A stretch of DNA of 64,000 nt, from contig JBGAQH010000003.1 of NCBI GenBank assembly GCA_044220875.1, forward strand, positions 186,001 to 250,000, given 5' to 3'. Made by a program: the position numbers and the translations under genes. Every line of letters starts with the position of its first letter. The stretch's first letter is position 1. The notes under the pieces were generated by a model that saw only the letters and a list, made by a program, of their open reading frames with translations, was not told the DNA's origin and did not search any database. Of the stretch, positions 10,890 through 19,731 are shown in pieces. The DNA comes from JAEUIT01 sp044220875. GTDB lineage: Bacteria; Planctomycetota; Phycisphaerae; Phycisphaerales; SM1A02.

Positions 10890-11813
10890 TTAGGTATCGG
10901 AAAGCGGCGGGAGCGTGCGCTCGATCTCGGCCCGGCGCGGCTCGTGCTGCGGCGGGAGCATGAGCGAGGTCCCTAACAGTGCGCGCGGCTCGTCGACGTC
11001 GAAGCCGGGGCCGTCGGTGGCGACCTCGAAGAGGACGCCGCCCGGGACGCTGACGTAGATCGAGCGGAAGTACTGCCGGTCGATCACCGCGGTCGGCGCG
11101 CCGCCCGCCTCGCGGAGGGCCTCGCGCACGGCGAGCTGAGCCGGCTCGTCGGGCACGCGCCACGCGACGTGGTGAACGGTGCCCGCGCCCATCGGCTGCC
11201 GGGCGAGTGAGGGCTCCTCGACGATTCGGAGCCGCTGTCCGAGTCCGCCCGGCCCGATCGTGAGGTCGTGCACGTTGCCCGCGCTCGCCGCCACCCGAAA
11301 GCCGAGCCCGCGGGCGAGGAAGGCGATGGTCCGCTCCGCGTCGGGAACGGTGATGACCGGGCGCTCGATGCCCCTGATCCCGTCCGTGCCGTCGGTCGAG
11401 GCATCCACCTCGACCAGCCCGAAGCGCATCCCGTCCGGATCGACGAAGCGAAGTCCGGCGAGGGCATCGGTCGGCCGCTCGTCGAGGGCCTTCGCCGCGT
11501 CAAGCCTCCTCCGCCAGGCGCCGAGCGACCCCCGCGGAATCGCCAGCATGATGTCGGTGATCTCCGATCCGCCATGACGGGCCCGCGCCGCGGCCGGGTG
11601 GGGGAAGTGGGTGAGGAGCGTCCCCGGCGAGCCGAGCGCGTCGCCGTAGTAGAGGTGATGGGTCAGCGGGTCGTCGAAGTTGACGGTGCGCTTCACGAGC
11701 CGGAGGCCGAGGACCTCGGTGTAGAAGCGGACGTTGTTCGCCGGATCCTTGGCGAAGGCCGTGACGTGATGGAGGCCGGTGATGATCGGCGTGACGGAAG
11801 CGGTGCTGGTCAT
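10890..11813 (-). CDS. VOC-superfamily ring-cleaving dioxygenase (MhqO/YkcA-like)
   Basis: A 307-residue protein with two glyoxalase/bleomycin-resistance (VOC) modules. Module 1 begins I-T-G-L-H-H-V-T-A-F-A; module 2 contains G-T-V-H-H-V-A-W-R-V-P-D and the later V-L-F-E-V-A-T-D, supplying the usual His-His-Glu metal site. Relatives cleave hydroquinones or catechols and often give quinone resistance; this exact substrate is inferred only. The ATG at 11813 sits before the first conserved strand and 9 nt after a TACGCT box. The stop is inside the recurring 11-mer CGAAGCGTTAG (10883-10893, read on the plus strand). Confidence 0.78.
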   Translation of the reverse strand: MTSTASVTPIITGLHHVTAFAKDPANNVRFYTEVLGLRLVKRTVNFDDPLTHHLYYGDALGSPGTLLTHFPHPAAARARHGGSEITDIMLAIPRGSLGAWRRRLDAAKALDERPTDALAGLRFVDPDGMRFGLVEVDASTDGTDGIRGIERPVITVPDAERTIAFLARGLGFRVAASAGNVHDLTIGPGGLGQRLRIVEEPSLARQPMGAGTVHHVAWRVPDEPAQLAVREALREAGGAPTAVIDRQYFRSIYVSVPGGVLFEVATDGPGFDVDEPRALLGTSLMLPPQHEPRRAEIERTLPPLSDT

Positions 11814-11822
11814 GCGGGCCGA

Positions 11823-11828
11823 AGCGTA
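11823..11828 (-). promoter_or_regulatory. -10 box of the VOC dioxygenase gene
   Basis: TACGCT on the minus strand ending 9 nt before the ATG. The same hexamer precedes nnrE, the LOG gene and the GT4 leader peptide. Confidence 0.35.
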
Positions 11829-12053
11829 GGTGTCTTGTGTCGTCGTGGGGTGGGTGCCCGCACCCGGGGACAGCACCGGTGGACGCGGCCCTCGGCCCAG
11901 GTCACCATCGACTCGCCGTGACCTCGATGAGCGTCTTCGTGAGGAGCTGCGAAGGGCTGATCCGAGATCGTGACGGTCGCCTGCCATCTGGCCGATGAAG
12001 GGGGCAGCGGCGCGATCGGCGCATGATTGACGCCTCCGAGCGCGATCCGTAGC

Positions 12054-12965
12054 ATGGCCCCGATGCTCTGGCGGACGGGCGCGAGATCGCCGCGGCATCG
12101 ACGTGGGTCGTCAGTGCGCCGGGGATTGGGCCGCAAGGGACGTGGATTGCCGTCGACGCCGTCTCAACCCTCCAACTCCGCCAAAGGCGCCACCGCACGC
12201 TCCCCCACGAGGACCGTCGCCTACGGCATCGCCGTCGCGTGCTTTCTCATCATGGGCCTGGTCGTCTATCGCGATGACCCCGCCGGGAATCCCCAGGCCT
12301 TCTTCGAGCTGACGCCGGTCGGCCAGGCGGGTCTCCTTCGCTGGCGAGCCCAGAACTGCAACGTCTGTCATCAGCTCTATGGCTTCGGCGGCTACCTCGG
12401 TCCCGACCTGACCCACGTCGCCGAGCGCGTCGATCAGGCGTCCTTCCTTCAGATCCTTCGGGCCGGCACCGGACCGATGCCCGCGTTCTCGCTTTCGGAC
12501 GAGGAAGCGACCGAACTCTACGCGTTCCTCGCCGAGATGGGCCGCTCGGGGCAGGGGCACCTGAGCAGCGGTCGATCCGCGGCGGTCTCGCCCCGCGCGT
12601 GGGACGCAATCTTCACATCGCTCGCGGCCGAGGGGCATGCGGCCGGGATTGAGGTCTTCGAGCGGCTGGAGTGCGGGACCTGCCACCAGCCCTTCCGGTT
12701 GGGGAAGATCGGGGCGCCCGATCTCTCGCGCACCGCCGAACGGATGAGCGAGGCGATGATGGATGCGATCCTCCGTCATGGCCGCGGCAACATGCCCTTC
12801 TTCGGTCTGAACAACGAGCAGGTCGCAGCGCTCTGTGATCTCCTTCGCGCCCTGAACGCGCGTCGGGCGTCCCTGATGCCGACGGCTCCGCGGCGGCCCA
12901 CGGTCCCGTGGTTCAACTACGAGCGCCCCGACGCCGCCGCGCCGCAGACGGGGGAATCGAAATGA
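12054..12965 (+). CDS. Membrane-anchored diheme cytochrome c, NorC-like
   Basis: Electron-donating subunit for the NorB-like protein encoded next. One transmembrane helix (about residues 55-72, TVAYGIAVACFLIMGLVVY) anchors two periplasmic cytochrome c domains. The first heme site is CNVCH (102-106) followed by Q-L-Y-G-F-G-G-Y-L-G-P-D-L-T, the NorC signature; the second is CGTCH (207-211). Distal Met candidates are in G-P-M-P-A-F and G-N-M-P-F-F. Classical NorC has a single heme, so the second domain is unusual. The first 50 residues are Arg/Ser/Pro-rich and do not look structured; the real start may lie further in. The stop overlaps the next ATG (ATGA), showing coupling. Confidence 0.78.
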   Translation: MAPMLWRTGARSPRHRRGSSVRRGLGRKGRGLPSTPSQPSNSAKGATARSPTRTVAYGIAVACFLIMGLVVYRDDPAGNPQAFFELTPVGQAGLLRWRAQNCNVCHQLYGFGGYLGPDLTHVAERVDQASFLQILRAGTGPMPAFSLSDEEATELYAFLAEMGRSGQGHLSSGRSAAVSPRAWDAIFTSLAAEGHAAGIEVFERLECGTCHQPFRLGKIGAPDLSRTAERMSEAMMDAILRHGRGNMPFFGLNNEQVAALCDLLRALNARRASLMPTAPRRPTVPWFNYERPDAAAPQTGESK

Positions 12966-14359
12966 GCGACGAACGCAACGCCGCCGTCGCCGGAAGCGAC
13001 TTGGACGCGGGTCGTCGTCAGCTGACGCGCTTCGCGGTGCTCTCGCTGTGGGTGGGACTGGCGGCGGGACTGCTGGGCTCGCTCCTCTTCACGCCCCTCT
13101 ATCCGATGCTTCGCGTCTGGGGCCTCACGCTCCAGACCCTTCGGCCGCTGCACCTGCTCGCCGGCACCGGTTGGATCTACCTCGCGGGCCTGGCCGTCGT
13201 CACCCACCATTGGGCGCGGGCCGACCGATCGCGCCGCCCCGCCGCGGCGTCGGTCCTTCGCTTCTTTCTCTGGACTTGGGCGCTCGGCGTCGCGATCTTC
13301 CTGATCGAGCTTCTCCTTCACCGCCTCGGCGGCCGCGAGTACTTCTTCGCGACCGTTCCCTCGTCGATCCTCTTCTGGCTCGGGTGGGTGGTCCTGGCCC
13401 TTGCCTACGTGCGCACCCGGCCGGCGGAGTCGGAGCCCTGGCCGGCCTACATCTGGATGTGGCTGACCAGCTTCGGTCTCTTCACCTACGCGTTCGTCGA
13501 GACCCACGTCTTCCTGCTGCCCTATTTCCAGGGCCATCCCCTGCGCGACATGGCGGTGGAGTGGAAGTCCTACGGCACGCTGGTCGGGTCCTTCAACCTG
13601 CTCGTCTACGGGGCCCTCGGGTATCTCGGTGACTGCATCAACCCGGGCGGCCGCTCCACGCGATCGCGCATGGCGTTCGCCCTCTTCTGGGTCGGCATCA
13701 TGAACAGCTTCATGAACTATGGCCATCACACGTTCCATCTGCCGCAGACGGAACTGGTGAAGTGGACGAGCTTCACGATCAGCATGACCGAGATCGTGAT
13801 CCTCGCGAAGGTCGTCGCGGACACGCTTGCGATGGCCCGGGCCGCGCTCGGTGGGGCCTCGCCCGATGGCGTCGTTCGGCTGCTGAACGCAACGCGCTGG
13901 TGGACCCTGGTGAGCCTGACGCTGGCCATCGCGATCTCCGTTCCGCCGCTCAATGCCCTCATTCACGGTTCGCTCGTCGTCGCCGGACACGCGATGGGCA
14001 GCATGCTCGGAATCGACACGATGGCGCTCCTGGCCGTCGTGGCGTGGCTCGATGCCCGCGACCGGAACGAGGCGGTGCGCTCGCCGCGCTGGGCGATCGT
14101 GCTGCTGAACGTCGGCATCGCGCTCCTCTGGTCGGCCCTCCTCGTGGTGGGCTACGACGACAGCGTGCGCCGCTGGGAGGCGGGCATCCTGCCGAGCCGA
14201 AGCCTCTGGCCCGGCTGGTTCGGGCGTGTCTTCGTGACGGCGGGGACGTTCATCGCCACCGGCATCGTGGCCCTGACCTGGCGGAGCCTCCTGCCGCGGC
14301 GGTGGTCGAACGCTGCGCCCATGGCGTCGGAGTCGGCGTCAGTAACGCCGCCACTGTGA
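12962..14359 (+). CDS. NorB-like heme-copper oxidase family membrane subunit
   Basis: A 465-residue polytopic membrane protein, about 12 helices, the size of cytochrome-c-dependent nitric oxide reductase NorB. Histidines at 64, 182, 255, 256 and 343 fall at about the positions of NorB His60, His207, His258, His259 and His347 (heme b, FeB and heme b3 ligands). The helix with G-H-H-T-F-H-L-P-Q holds 255/256, and I-H-G-S-L-V-V-A-G-H-A-M-G holds 343. Two departures: Met345 replaces the second heme-b His (NorB His349), and the FeB-side Glu (NorB Glu211, four residues after His207) is Leu here. It therefore belongs to the NO reductase-like branch, but the reaction is uncertain. ATGA overlap with the cytochrome c gene. 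Confidence 0.75.
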   Translation: MSDERNAAVAGSDLDAGRRQLTRFAVLSLWVGLAAGLLGSLLFTPLYPMLRVWGLTLQTLRPLHLLAGTGWIYLAGLAVVTHHWARADRSRRPAAASVLRFFLWTWALGVAIFLIELLLHRLGGREYFFATVPSSILFWLGWVVLALAYVRTRPAESEPWPAYIWMWLTSFGLFTYAFVETHVFLLPYFQGHPLRDMAVEWKSYGTLVGSFNLLVYGALGYLGDCINPGGRSTRSRMAFALFWVGIMNSFMNYGHHTFHLPQTELVKWTSFTISMTEIVILAKVVADTLAMARAALGGASPDGVVRLLNATRWWTLVSLTLAIAISVPPLNALIHGSLVVAGHAMGSMLGIDTMALLAVVAWLDARDRNEAVRSPRWAIVLLNVGIALLWSALLVVGYDDSVRRWEAGILPSRSLWPGWFGRVFVTAGTFIATGIVALTWRSLLPRRWSNAAPMASESASVTPPL

Positions 14360-14428
14360 TTCGGGAGGCGTTGCTCAGAGGGCGCTGCGGGCGAGGAAGC
14401 CGTACAGCGGCTGCCGCGGCGATCACGC

Positions 14429-15241
14429 TCAGTACAGCATCTTCGTCGCCGCCGCCAGGGCCAGCACGGTCATGACCACGCGAACCGCGGTCACCGGCAT
14501 GACATGCAGGAGCCGCGCGCCGAGGAGCGCGCCGCCCGCGGCGGTCGGGGCCATGAAGAGGGCGAAGGACAGGGCGTCGCGAGGCGACTCGTGCTGCTGG
14601 GAGAGCGTCGCGAACTTGAGGGCGGCGCCGATGGCGGCGGTGATGCAGAGGACCGCCGAGCTCGTGGCGATCGCATTCTTCAGCCGCATGTTGCAGAGAA
14701 GCTGCAGCAGCGGCACCAGCAGGAAGCCGCCGCCGAGACCGAGCAGTCCTCCGACGACGCCGGTTCCGGCGCCGGCGGTGGCGAGCCGCGGCGTGGTCGA
14801 GTTCTCGATCCGTCCCGGACTTCCCGGCGGTCGCCGATTGGGCCGGATGATGATCTTGAAGTTCCAGATGCAGTAGAGGACCAGCGTGATGCCCAGCAGC
14901 AATCGCAGCGTTTCGCCTGGGAAGAGGTTCGACAGCAGCACGCCGACGATCACCGCGATGGCGTTGGTCGTGATGAGCGTGGCGAGCGTCGGCACCCGCA
15001 CCGCGCCCTCGCGATGGTGACGCAGCGCCGCGGGGAGCGAGACGGCCACGTTCACGGCCATCCCCGCGGCCATGTACATGTGGTGGATCTGCTGGTCCGC
15101 GGGCTCGCCGAAGATCCATGGCGAGAAGAGGACGTGAAGCGCGGGCAGGATCAGCACGGAGCCGCCAACGCCGGCGATGCCGCCGAAGCAGCCGGCGACG
15201 AAGCCGAGGAGAGCGAGAGCGACGGCGTGTTCGAGTGGCAG
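14429..15241 (-). CDS. TauE/SafE-family anion exporter, apparent CTG start
   Basis: Membrane permease family that exports sulfite, sulfoacetate or related anions. Two homologous halves are visible: G-F-V-A-G-C-F-G-G-I-A-G-V-G-G-S-V-L-I-L-P-A-L near the N-terminus and G-V-V-G-G-L-L-G-L-G-G-G-F-L-L-V-P-L-L in the middle; about 8 helices. The conventional start is GTG 15157, but this would remove most of the first conserved helix. Between that codon and the in-frame upstream stop at 15284-15286 (the stop of the preceding gene) there is no ATG, GTG or TTG; CTG 15241 is the only near-start codon and gives 270 residues. It follows the molybdopterin oxidoreductase by 42 bp, so a sulfite-related role fits. 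Confidence 0.75.
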   Translation of the reverse strand: MPLEHAVALALLGFVAGCFGGIAGVGGSVLILPALHVLFSPWIFGEPADQQIHHMYMAAGMAVNVAVSLPAALRHHREGAVRVPTLATLITTNAIAVIVGVLLSNLFPGETLRLLLGITLVLYCIWNFKIIIRPNRRPPGSPGRIENSTTPRLATAGAGTGVVGGLLGLGGGFLLVPLLQLLCNMRLKNAIATSSAVLCITAAIGAALKFATLSQQHESPRDALSFALFMAPTAAGGALLGARLLHVMPVTAVRVVMTVLALAAATKMLY

Positions 15242-15283
15242 GGCAGGCGTCCGGGAGCGAAAGGGCGAAACGGTAGCGGGCGA

Positions 15284-18052
15284 TCAGGAGATGCGATAGG
15301 CCTCGTCGCTCGGTCGCACGGCGCGGGCCAGCCAGAGCGGCCGTCGAAGGCCTCCCGGACCGGGACCGGGACGCGTCATGGCAAGCCACTCCCGGTAGAT
15401 CGCCGTTGACTTGTTGGTGTCGACCTCGACGTCGCCGTATCGGTCGCCCTCCAAGGCCCGTTCGACCCGGACCGCCTGGTGCCAGCAGTGCATGCCCGAG
15501 ATCGGATCCGGATGCACCGGGAAGGTCAGGTTCTGGTGCACGCCGCCGTCGGTCCACCAGATGCGCTTCGAGTCGGGGTCGGAGCTCTCGAAGGGACCGA
15601 CGTCGGCCAGACGCCGGAAGCGGAATCGCCCCGGCGCGATCTCCTCGCGGGCGACGAGGGCGCTCGCCCAGCGATCGGTGCCGACATCCTCAAAGAGCCG
15701 CCATCGGCCGAGGTGGTGCGAGCAGGCAACGACGCCCGGCCGCATGCCCTCGGTCGTCCAGACGCGATTGACGAAGTGGCCGATCGCGGTGCTCACCCGC
15801 ACCATGTCGCCGAGCGTGACGCCGATGCGCTCGGCGTCGACGGGATTGATCCAGACCGGGTTCGAGTTCGAGAGCTCGTAGAGCCACTTCGAGTTCGCGG
15901 AGCGGGTGTGGATGAGGGTCGGCAGGCGGAAGGTCGGAATGAGGGCGTACTCGCCCTTCTCGACATCGAAGTTCGAGCGATGGATGTGGCTGTGGATGTA
16001 CCCGGGCATCGCGTACTCGGGCCAGCCCCAATCGACGAGCGTCTGGCTGTGCAGCTCCAGCCGCCTCGAGGGGGTCTTGAATCCGGCGCGGGGCTTGCCG
16101 TCGGCGAGGATGCCGACCAGCGCGCCGCCCTTGCGGACCTCACCGGTGGACGCGTTCGGCACCGCGCCGTCGCTGTCCTTGGCGGAGAGCTCCTCCATGT
16201 GGCCGTGGTAGGTGTCGGCGTTGACGAGGAAGGCGCCGAAGCGGCGCATGTACTCGAGCGGCGACATCCGCCTTCGCTCCGCCTCGGCCCGAAGCCCCGG
16301 CACGGAGTTCTCGAAGATCCACCGGTAGTACTCCTCGACGGTGATGCGCTGGCCGCCGCCGGAGGTTCGGTAGGGGGACTCGAAATAGCGGCGCACGCCG
16401 AGCGAGCCGTCGGGATCGATGCGCCAGGAGAGGGCGATCCAGAACTCGTCCTCCTCCCAGACCTCGCCTGGATTCGCCTGATGCGTCCACTCGAAGGTCT
16501 CGCCCATGCGCTCCCGCATCACCCGCAGGACCGGCTGTCGGAAGCTGATCCACTGCGACGCGTGCGTCTCCTGACTCATCAGGTCGTGGCGCTCGGCGCC
16601 GAGGCCGGTGGGCAGCACGTAGTCGGCGTATTGCGCCGTCTCGCTCCACATCGGCGTGAGGGCGGCGTGCAGGCCGACGAGCTTCTCGTCGCGCAGCACC
16701 TGCTCCCACATCATGCCGTCGGGATTCGTCCAGACCGGGTTGTAGACGCGCGTGAAGTACGCGGCGAGCTTGCCGCGCCCGTCCATCAGCATGTGCGGCA
16801 GGAGATAGGACAGCTCGTGGTAGGAGAGCGGGTACTCGCGCGGATAGAGCAGCTCGTTCCAGACGTTTTGCGGCGGCGGCTTGAGGAAGGGGGGCGGGAC
16901 GAACTTGTCGCGGGTGTTCGGGTTGGTGCCGCCGGGAGTGCCGACCGCGCCGACGAGCGCCGAGAGAAGCATGAGGCAGCGCGAGACCTGCCAGCCGCCG
17001 CGATTGCCCGCCGCGGCGTTGCGCCAGACATGGGCGGCGAAGCGCGATCCCGCCGCTGCGATCTCGCGGGCGACGCGGATGATGGTCTCGGCCTTCACGT
17101 CGCATTCGCGGGCCGCTGCCTCGGGCGTCGCGAAGGCGTAGTGCTCCTTGAGGGCCCGAATGAAGTCGTCGAAGGAGCCGCCCGATCCGATGCCCTTGAC
17201 CTGCAGCACCTCGCGCCAGTTGACCCAGGTCTCGACGAAGCTCCGGTCGAAGAGTCCCTCGCTCAGGATGACGTTGGCCATCGCGAGCAGGAGCATCGCC
17301 TCGGTGCCCGGCCAGGGGGCGAGCCAGTAGTCGGCGAGCGACGCGGTGTTCGAGAGCCGCACGTCGATCGCGCAGAGCTTCGCGCCGGCCGACTTCGCGT
17401 CGATGATGCGCTGGGCGTGCGGATTGAAGTAGTGCCCCGTCTCGAGGTGCGAGGAGAGGAGCAGGATGAACTTCGCGTTGGCGAAGTCGGGCGACGGACG
17501 ATCGGCGCCCATCCACAGCGAGTAGCCGACGCGGGCTGCGGAGGAGCAGACGTTGGTGTGCGAGTTGTGGCCGTCAACCCCCCAGGCCTGCAGCACGCGG
17601 TCCATGTAGCCGTCATGGCCGGGACGGCCGACGTGATACATGACCTCGGTGCGGCGGTTCTCGCGGATCGCGGCCCGGATCGGCGCCGCGATCGCGTCGA
17701 GCGCCTCGTCCCAGGTGGTCCGCTCGAACTTCCCGCTGCCGCGCTTGCCGACGCGCTTCAGCGGGTAGAGGATCCGCTCGGGGTCCTCGATCTGGTTGAG
17801 GGTCGCCGGCCCCTTCGCGCAGTTGCGGCCGCGCGAGCCGGGGTGATGGGGATTCCCCTCGAGTTTCCGGATCCGCTTCGTCTCCCGATCGACGTAGGCG
17901 ACGAGCCCGCATGCCGCCTCGCAGTTGAAGCAGGTGGTCGGGACGAGCATGTAGCGCCTCTCGACCTTGCGCGGCCAGGCGGCGGCGTCGTACTCGGCCC
18001 AGTCATCCCAATGCTCCAGCGGCGGGAAGGACTCGAGCGGCGTCACGGACAT
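15284..18052 (-). CDS. Molybdopterin oxidoreductase, cytoplasmic catalytic subunit (Soe/Psr-like)
   Basis: A 922-residue DMSO-reductase-superfamily enzyme. The N-terminal [4Fe-4S] site is Cys41, Cys44, Cys48 and Cys78 (C-F-N-C-E-A-A-C, then R-N-C-A-K-G). The C-terminal half carries the pterin-binding domain with N-P-V-W-I-N-P-V-D-A-E-R-I-G-V and G-V-V-A-C-S-H-H-L-G. Cys169 in N-V-C-S-S-A-A-R is a candidate molybdenum ligand. There is no twin-arginine signal, so the active site faces the cytoplasm, as in sulfite dehydrogenase SoeA and unlike PsrA/PhsA. The gene follows the FeS/NrfD fusion by 53 bp and precedes a TauE exporter. Sulfite oxidation is the favoured inference; other sulfur or oxyanion substrates remain possible. 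Confidence 0.82.
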   Translation of the reverse strand: MSVTPLESFPPLEHWDDWAEYDAAAWPRKVERRYMLVPTTCFNCEAACGLVAYVDRETKRIRKLEGNPHHPGSRGRNCAKGPATLNQIEDPERILYPLKRVGKRGSGKFERTTWDEALDAIAAPIRAAIRENRRTEVMYHVGRPGHDGYMDRVLQAWGVDGHNSHTNVCSSAARVGYSLWMGADRPSPDFANAKFILLLSSHLETGHYFNPHAQRIIDAKSAGAKLCAIDVRLSNTASLADYWLAPWPGTEAMLLLAMANVILSEGLFDRSFVETWVNWREVLQVKGIGSGGSFDDFIRALKEHYAFATPEAAARECDVKAETIIRVAREIAAAGSRFAAHVWRNAAAGNRGGWQVSRCLMLLSALVGAVGTPGGTNPNTRDKFVPPPFLKPPPQNVWNELLYPREYPLSYHELSYLLPHMLMDGRGKLAAYFTRVYNPVWTNPDGMMWEQVLRDEKLVGLHAALTPMWSETAQYADYVLPTGLGAERHDLMSQETHASQWISFRQPVLRVMRERMGETFEWTHQANPGEVWEEDEFWIALSWRIDPDGSLGVRRYFESPYRTSGGGQRITVEEYYRWIFENSVPGLRAEAERRRMSPLEYMRRFGAFLVNADTYHGHMEELSAKDSDGAVPNASTGEVRKGGALVGILADGKPRAGFKTPSRRLELHSQTLVDWGWPEYAMPGYIHSHIHRSNFDVEKGEYALIPTFRLPTLIHTRSANSKWLYELSNSNPVWINPVDAERIGVTLGDMVRVSTAIGHFVNRVWTTEGMRPGVVACSHHLGRWRLFEDVGTDRWASALVAREEIAPGRFRFRRLADVGPFESSDPDSKRIWWTDGGVHQNLTFPVHPDPISGMHCWHQAVRVERALEGDRYGDVEVDTNKSTAIYREWLAMTRPGPGPGGLRRPLWLARAVRPSDEAYRIS

Positions 18053-18105
18053 GGCGGGTGGGTCGATCACGTGGTGTGCCGGAAGGGGGAGGGGCGGGCG
18101 AAGCG

Positions 18106-19590
18106 TTAGGAGAGCGGCGGCAACTGGCCGGCCCGCACGTACGCCCACTCGTAGCAGAAGAGTCCGACGAGGATCGGCAGGAGCGCGAGCGACGGTGCGA
18201 CCGGAAGGAGGGCGGCGCCGAGGAGGCCGAGGGCGAGCCCGCCGCTCCAGGCCCGCACGCGCGGCGAGCGCGGCGTGCCGAAGAAGCCGACCGTGCCGAG
18301 GAAGGCCGCGGCCTGCGTCGCGTTGGTGGTCTCGTGGCGCCGGTAGCGCTCGTGCAGGGCGATCGCGACGTGGACGAGGGTGAAGATCGCGGCGATGAGG
18401 GGGAGACGGACCGAGGAGGCGAAGGGAGCGAGGGCCGCCGCGCCGCAGACGAACGCCTGGGCGGCGAGGTGCGGGAGGAGCCAGCGGCTCTGCCAGAGGT
18501 CGCGTCCCTCGCATTGGGCGAAGAGGAAGGCGGTGTAGCAGGCGGCGGCCACGCCGAGGAGCGCCTCCGGCACGCGGAAGAGGTCCGCCGCGGCGCCGGC
18601 CCCGACCAAGCGAAGGGCGAGCGCCGTGGCCGAGGCGACGCCGAAGCCGGCGAGCAGGACGCCGCCCTTCACCAGCCAGCTCTGCCAGTTGGGCCGCGTG
18701 AGCAGGCGATAGAAGAGGCGCGGTCGGGCGAGGTCCTCGACCAGGAGTCCGGTCGTGACCAGCGTAAAGAGGAGGGCGAGGATCTCCGGCAGGGAGTCGC
18801 GGGCCCAGCCTTCGAGGCCGAGGGAGCCGGCGAAGGGGGCGAGCATCGCGGCGCCGGCGGCGATCGACTTCGTGACGAGGTAGAGCGCCACCGGCCAGCG
18901 CCACTCGACGCGGTGGCCGGCGTCGAACACGACGCGCGTGTCGCTCAGGACCGGCAGGCTGATCGGCCACGCCTCCGGCTTGTGCGGCGGCCGGTCGCTC
19001 CAGATGTAGGTCGAGGGGCGCTCCGGGGCGCCGGGATCGAGGGCCGAGGGCTCGACGCCCTTGTAGTGGACGTTCGGGCCGGTGCGCTGCTCGGGGCGGC
19101 GGACGAGCGTCTGGCCGTCGGCGATCATGCGGGCGATCTCGGTGCGCGGATCGCTCAGGTCGCCCACCACGATCGCCCGTTCGGGGCAGACCACGACGCA
19201 GGCCGGCTCGAGACCCTTCTCGACGCGATGGGCGCAGAAGTGGCACTTCTCGACGGCGCCGCTCGACTCGTTCAGGTGAATCGCGTCATAGGGACAGGCC
19301 TGCATGCACGCCCGGCAGCCGATGCATGCGTCGCGGTCGATGTCGACGATGCCGTCGGCCCGCTTGCTCAGGGCATTCACCGGACAGATCTTGACGCACG
19401 GGGCGTTCGAGCAGTGATTGCAGCGCAGCACCGCGAAGTGGCGCCTGACCTCGGGATAGGCGCCCTTCTCGACGTACTTCACCCACGTCCGAAAGTTGCC
19501 CACCGGCACGTTGTTTTCCGACTTGCATGCCACGGTGCAGGCATGGCAGCCGATGCAGCGGTCATGGTCGATGAGGAAGCCGTACTTCAT
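18106..19590 (-). CDS. Fused FeS electron-transfer and NrfD-like membrane subunit
   Basis: A 494-residue fusion of two subunits that are usually separate (SoeB/PsrB plus SoeC/PsrC). Residues 1-200 are a four-cluster ferredoxin with groups C-I-G-C-H-A-C-T-V-A-C, C-N-H-C-x4-C-V-K-I-C-P, C-I-G-C-R-A-C-M-Q-A-C-P and C-H-F-C-x11-C-V-V-V-C-P. Residues about 235-490 contain about eight hydrophobic helices of the NrfD/PsrC type, which pass electrons to or from quinone. No export signal precedes the ferredoxin part, placing it in the cytoplasm next to the catalytic subunit. The ATG at 19590 begins the typical M-K-Y-G-F-L-I-D strand. First gene of the operon. Confidence 0.85.
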   Translation of the reverse strand: MKYGFLIDHDRCIGCHACTVACKSENNVPVGNFRTWVKYVEKGAYPEVRRHFAVLRCNHCSNAPCVKICPVNALSKRADGIVDIDRDACIGCRACMQACPYDAIHLNESSGAVEKCHFCAHRVEKGLEPACVVVCPERAIVVGDLSDPRTEIARMIADGQTLVRRPEQRTGPNVHYKGVEPSALDPGAPERPSTYIWSDRPPHKPEAWPISLPVLSDTRVVFDAGHRVEWRWPVALYLVTKSIAAGAAMLAPFAGSLGLEGWARDSLPEILALLFTLVTTGLLVEDLARPRLFYRLLTRPNWQSWLVKGGVLLAGFGVASATALALRLVGAGAAADLFRVPEALLGVAAACYTAFLFAQCEGRDLWQSRWLLPHLAAQAFVCGAAALAPFASSVRLPLIAAIFTLVHVAIALHERYRRHETTNATQAAAFLGTVGFFGTPRSPRVRAWSGGLALGLLGAALLPVAPSLALLPILVGLFCYEWAYVRAGQLPPLS

Positions 19591-19731
19591 GGAGACTCGC
19601 GCGCCGCCGTCCGGGAAGGAGTGGCGGCAACGGTACTGCCTCCGGTAGTGAGCCGCAAGGGAAGGACGTCGCGGTGAATGCCTGTGCGCGAAGCGCTGCC
19701 GCCGCGGGCATGGCTCGTTCGGGGCTCGGGC

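Noticed and set aside
11902..12053. A small gene between the dioxygenase and the NorC-like gene
   Set aside because: Short frames on both strands have no conserved motif or ribosome binding site; the region is better read as promoter DNA and an uncertain 5' end of the NorC-like gene.
5295..18109. CGAAGCGTTAG as integron attC sites
   Set aside because: GCGTTAG resembles the attC right core, but no paired left core (RYYYAAC) lies within 150 bp of any copy, no cassette structure is seen and there is no integrase gene in the window.
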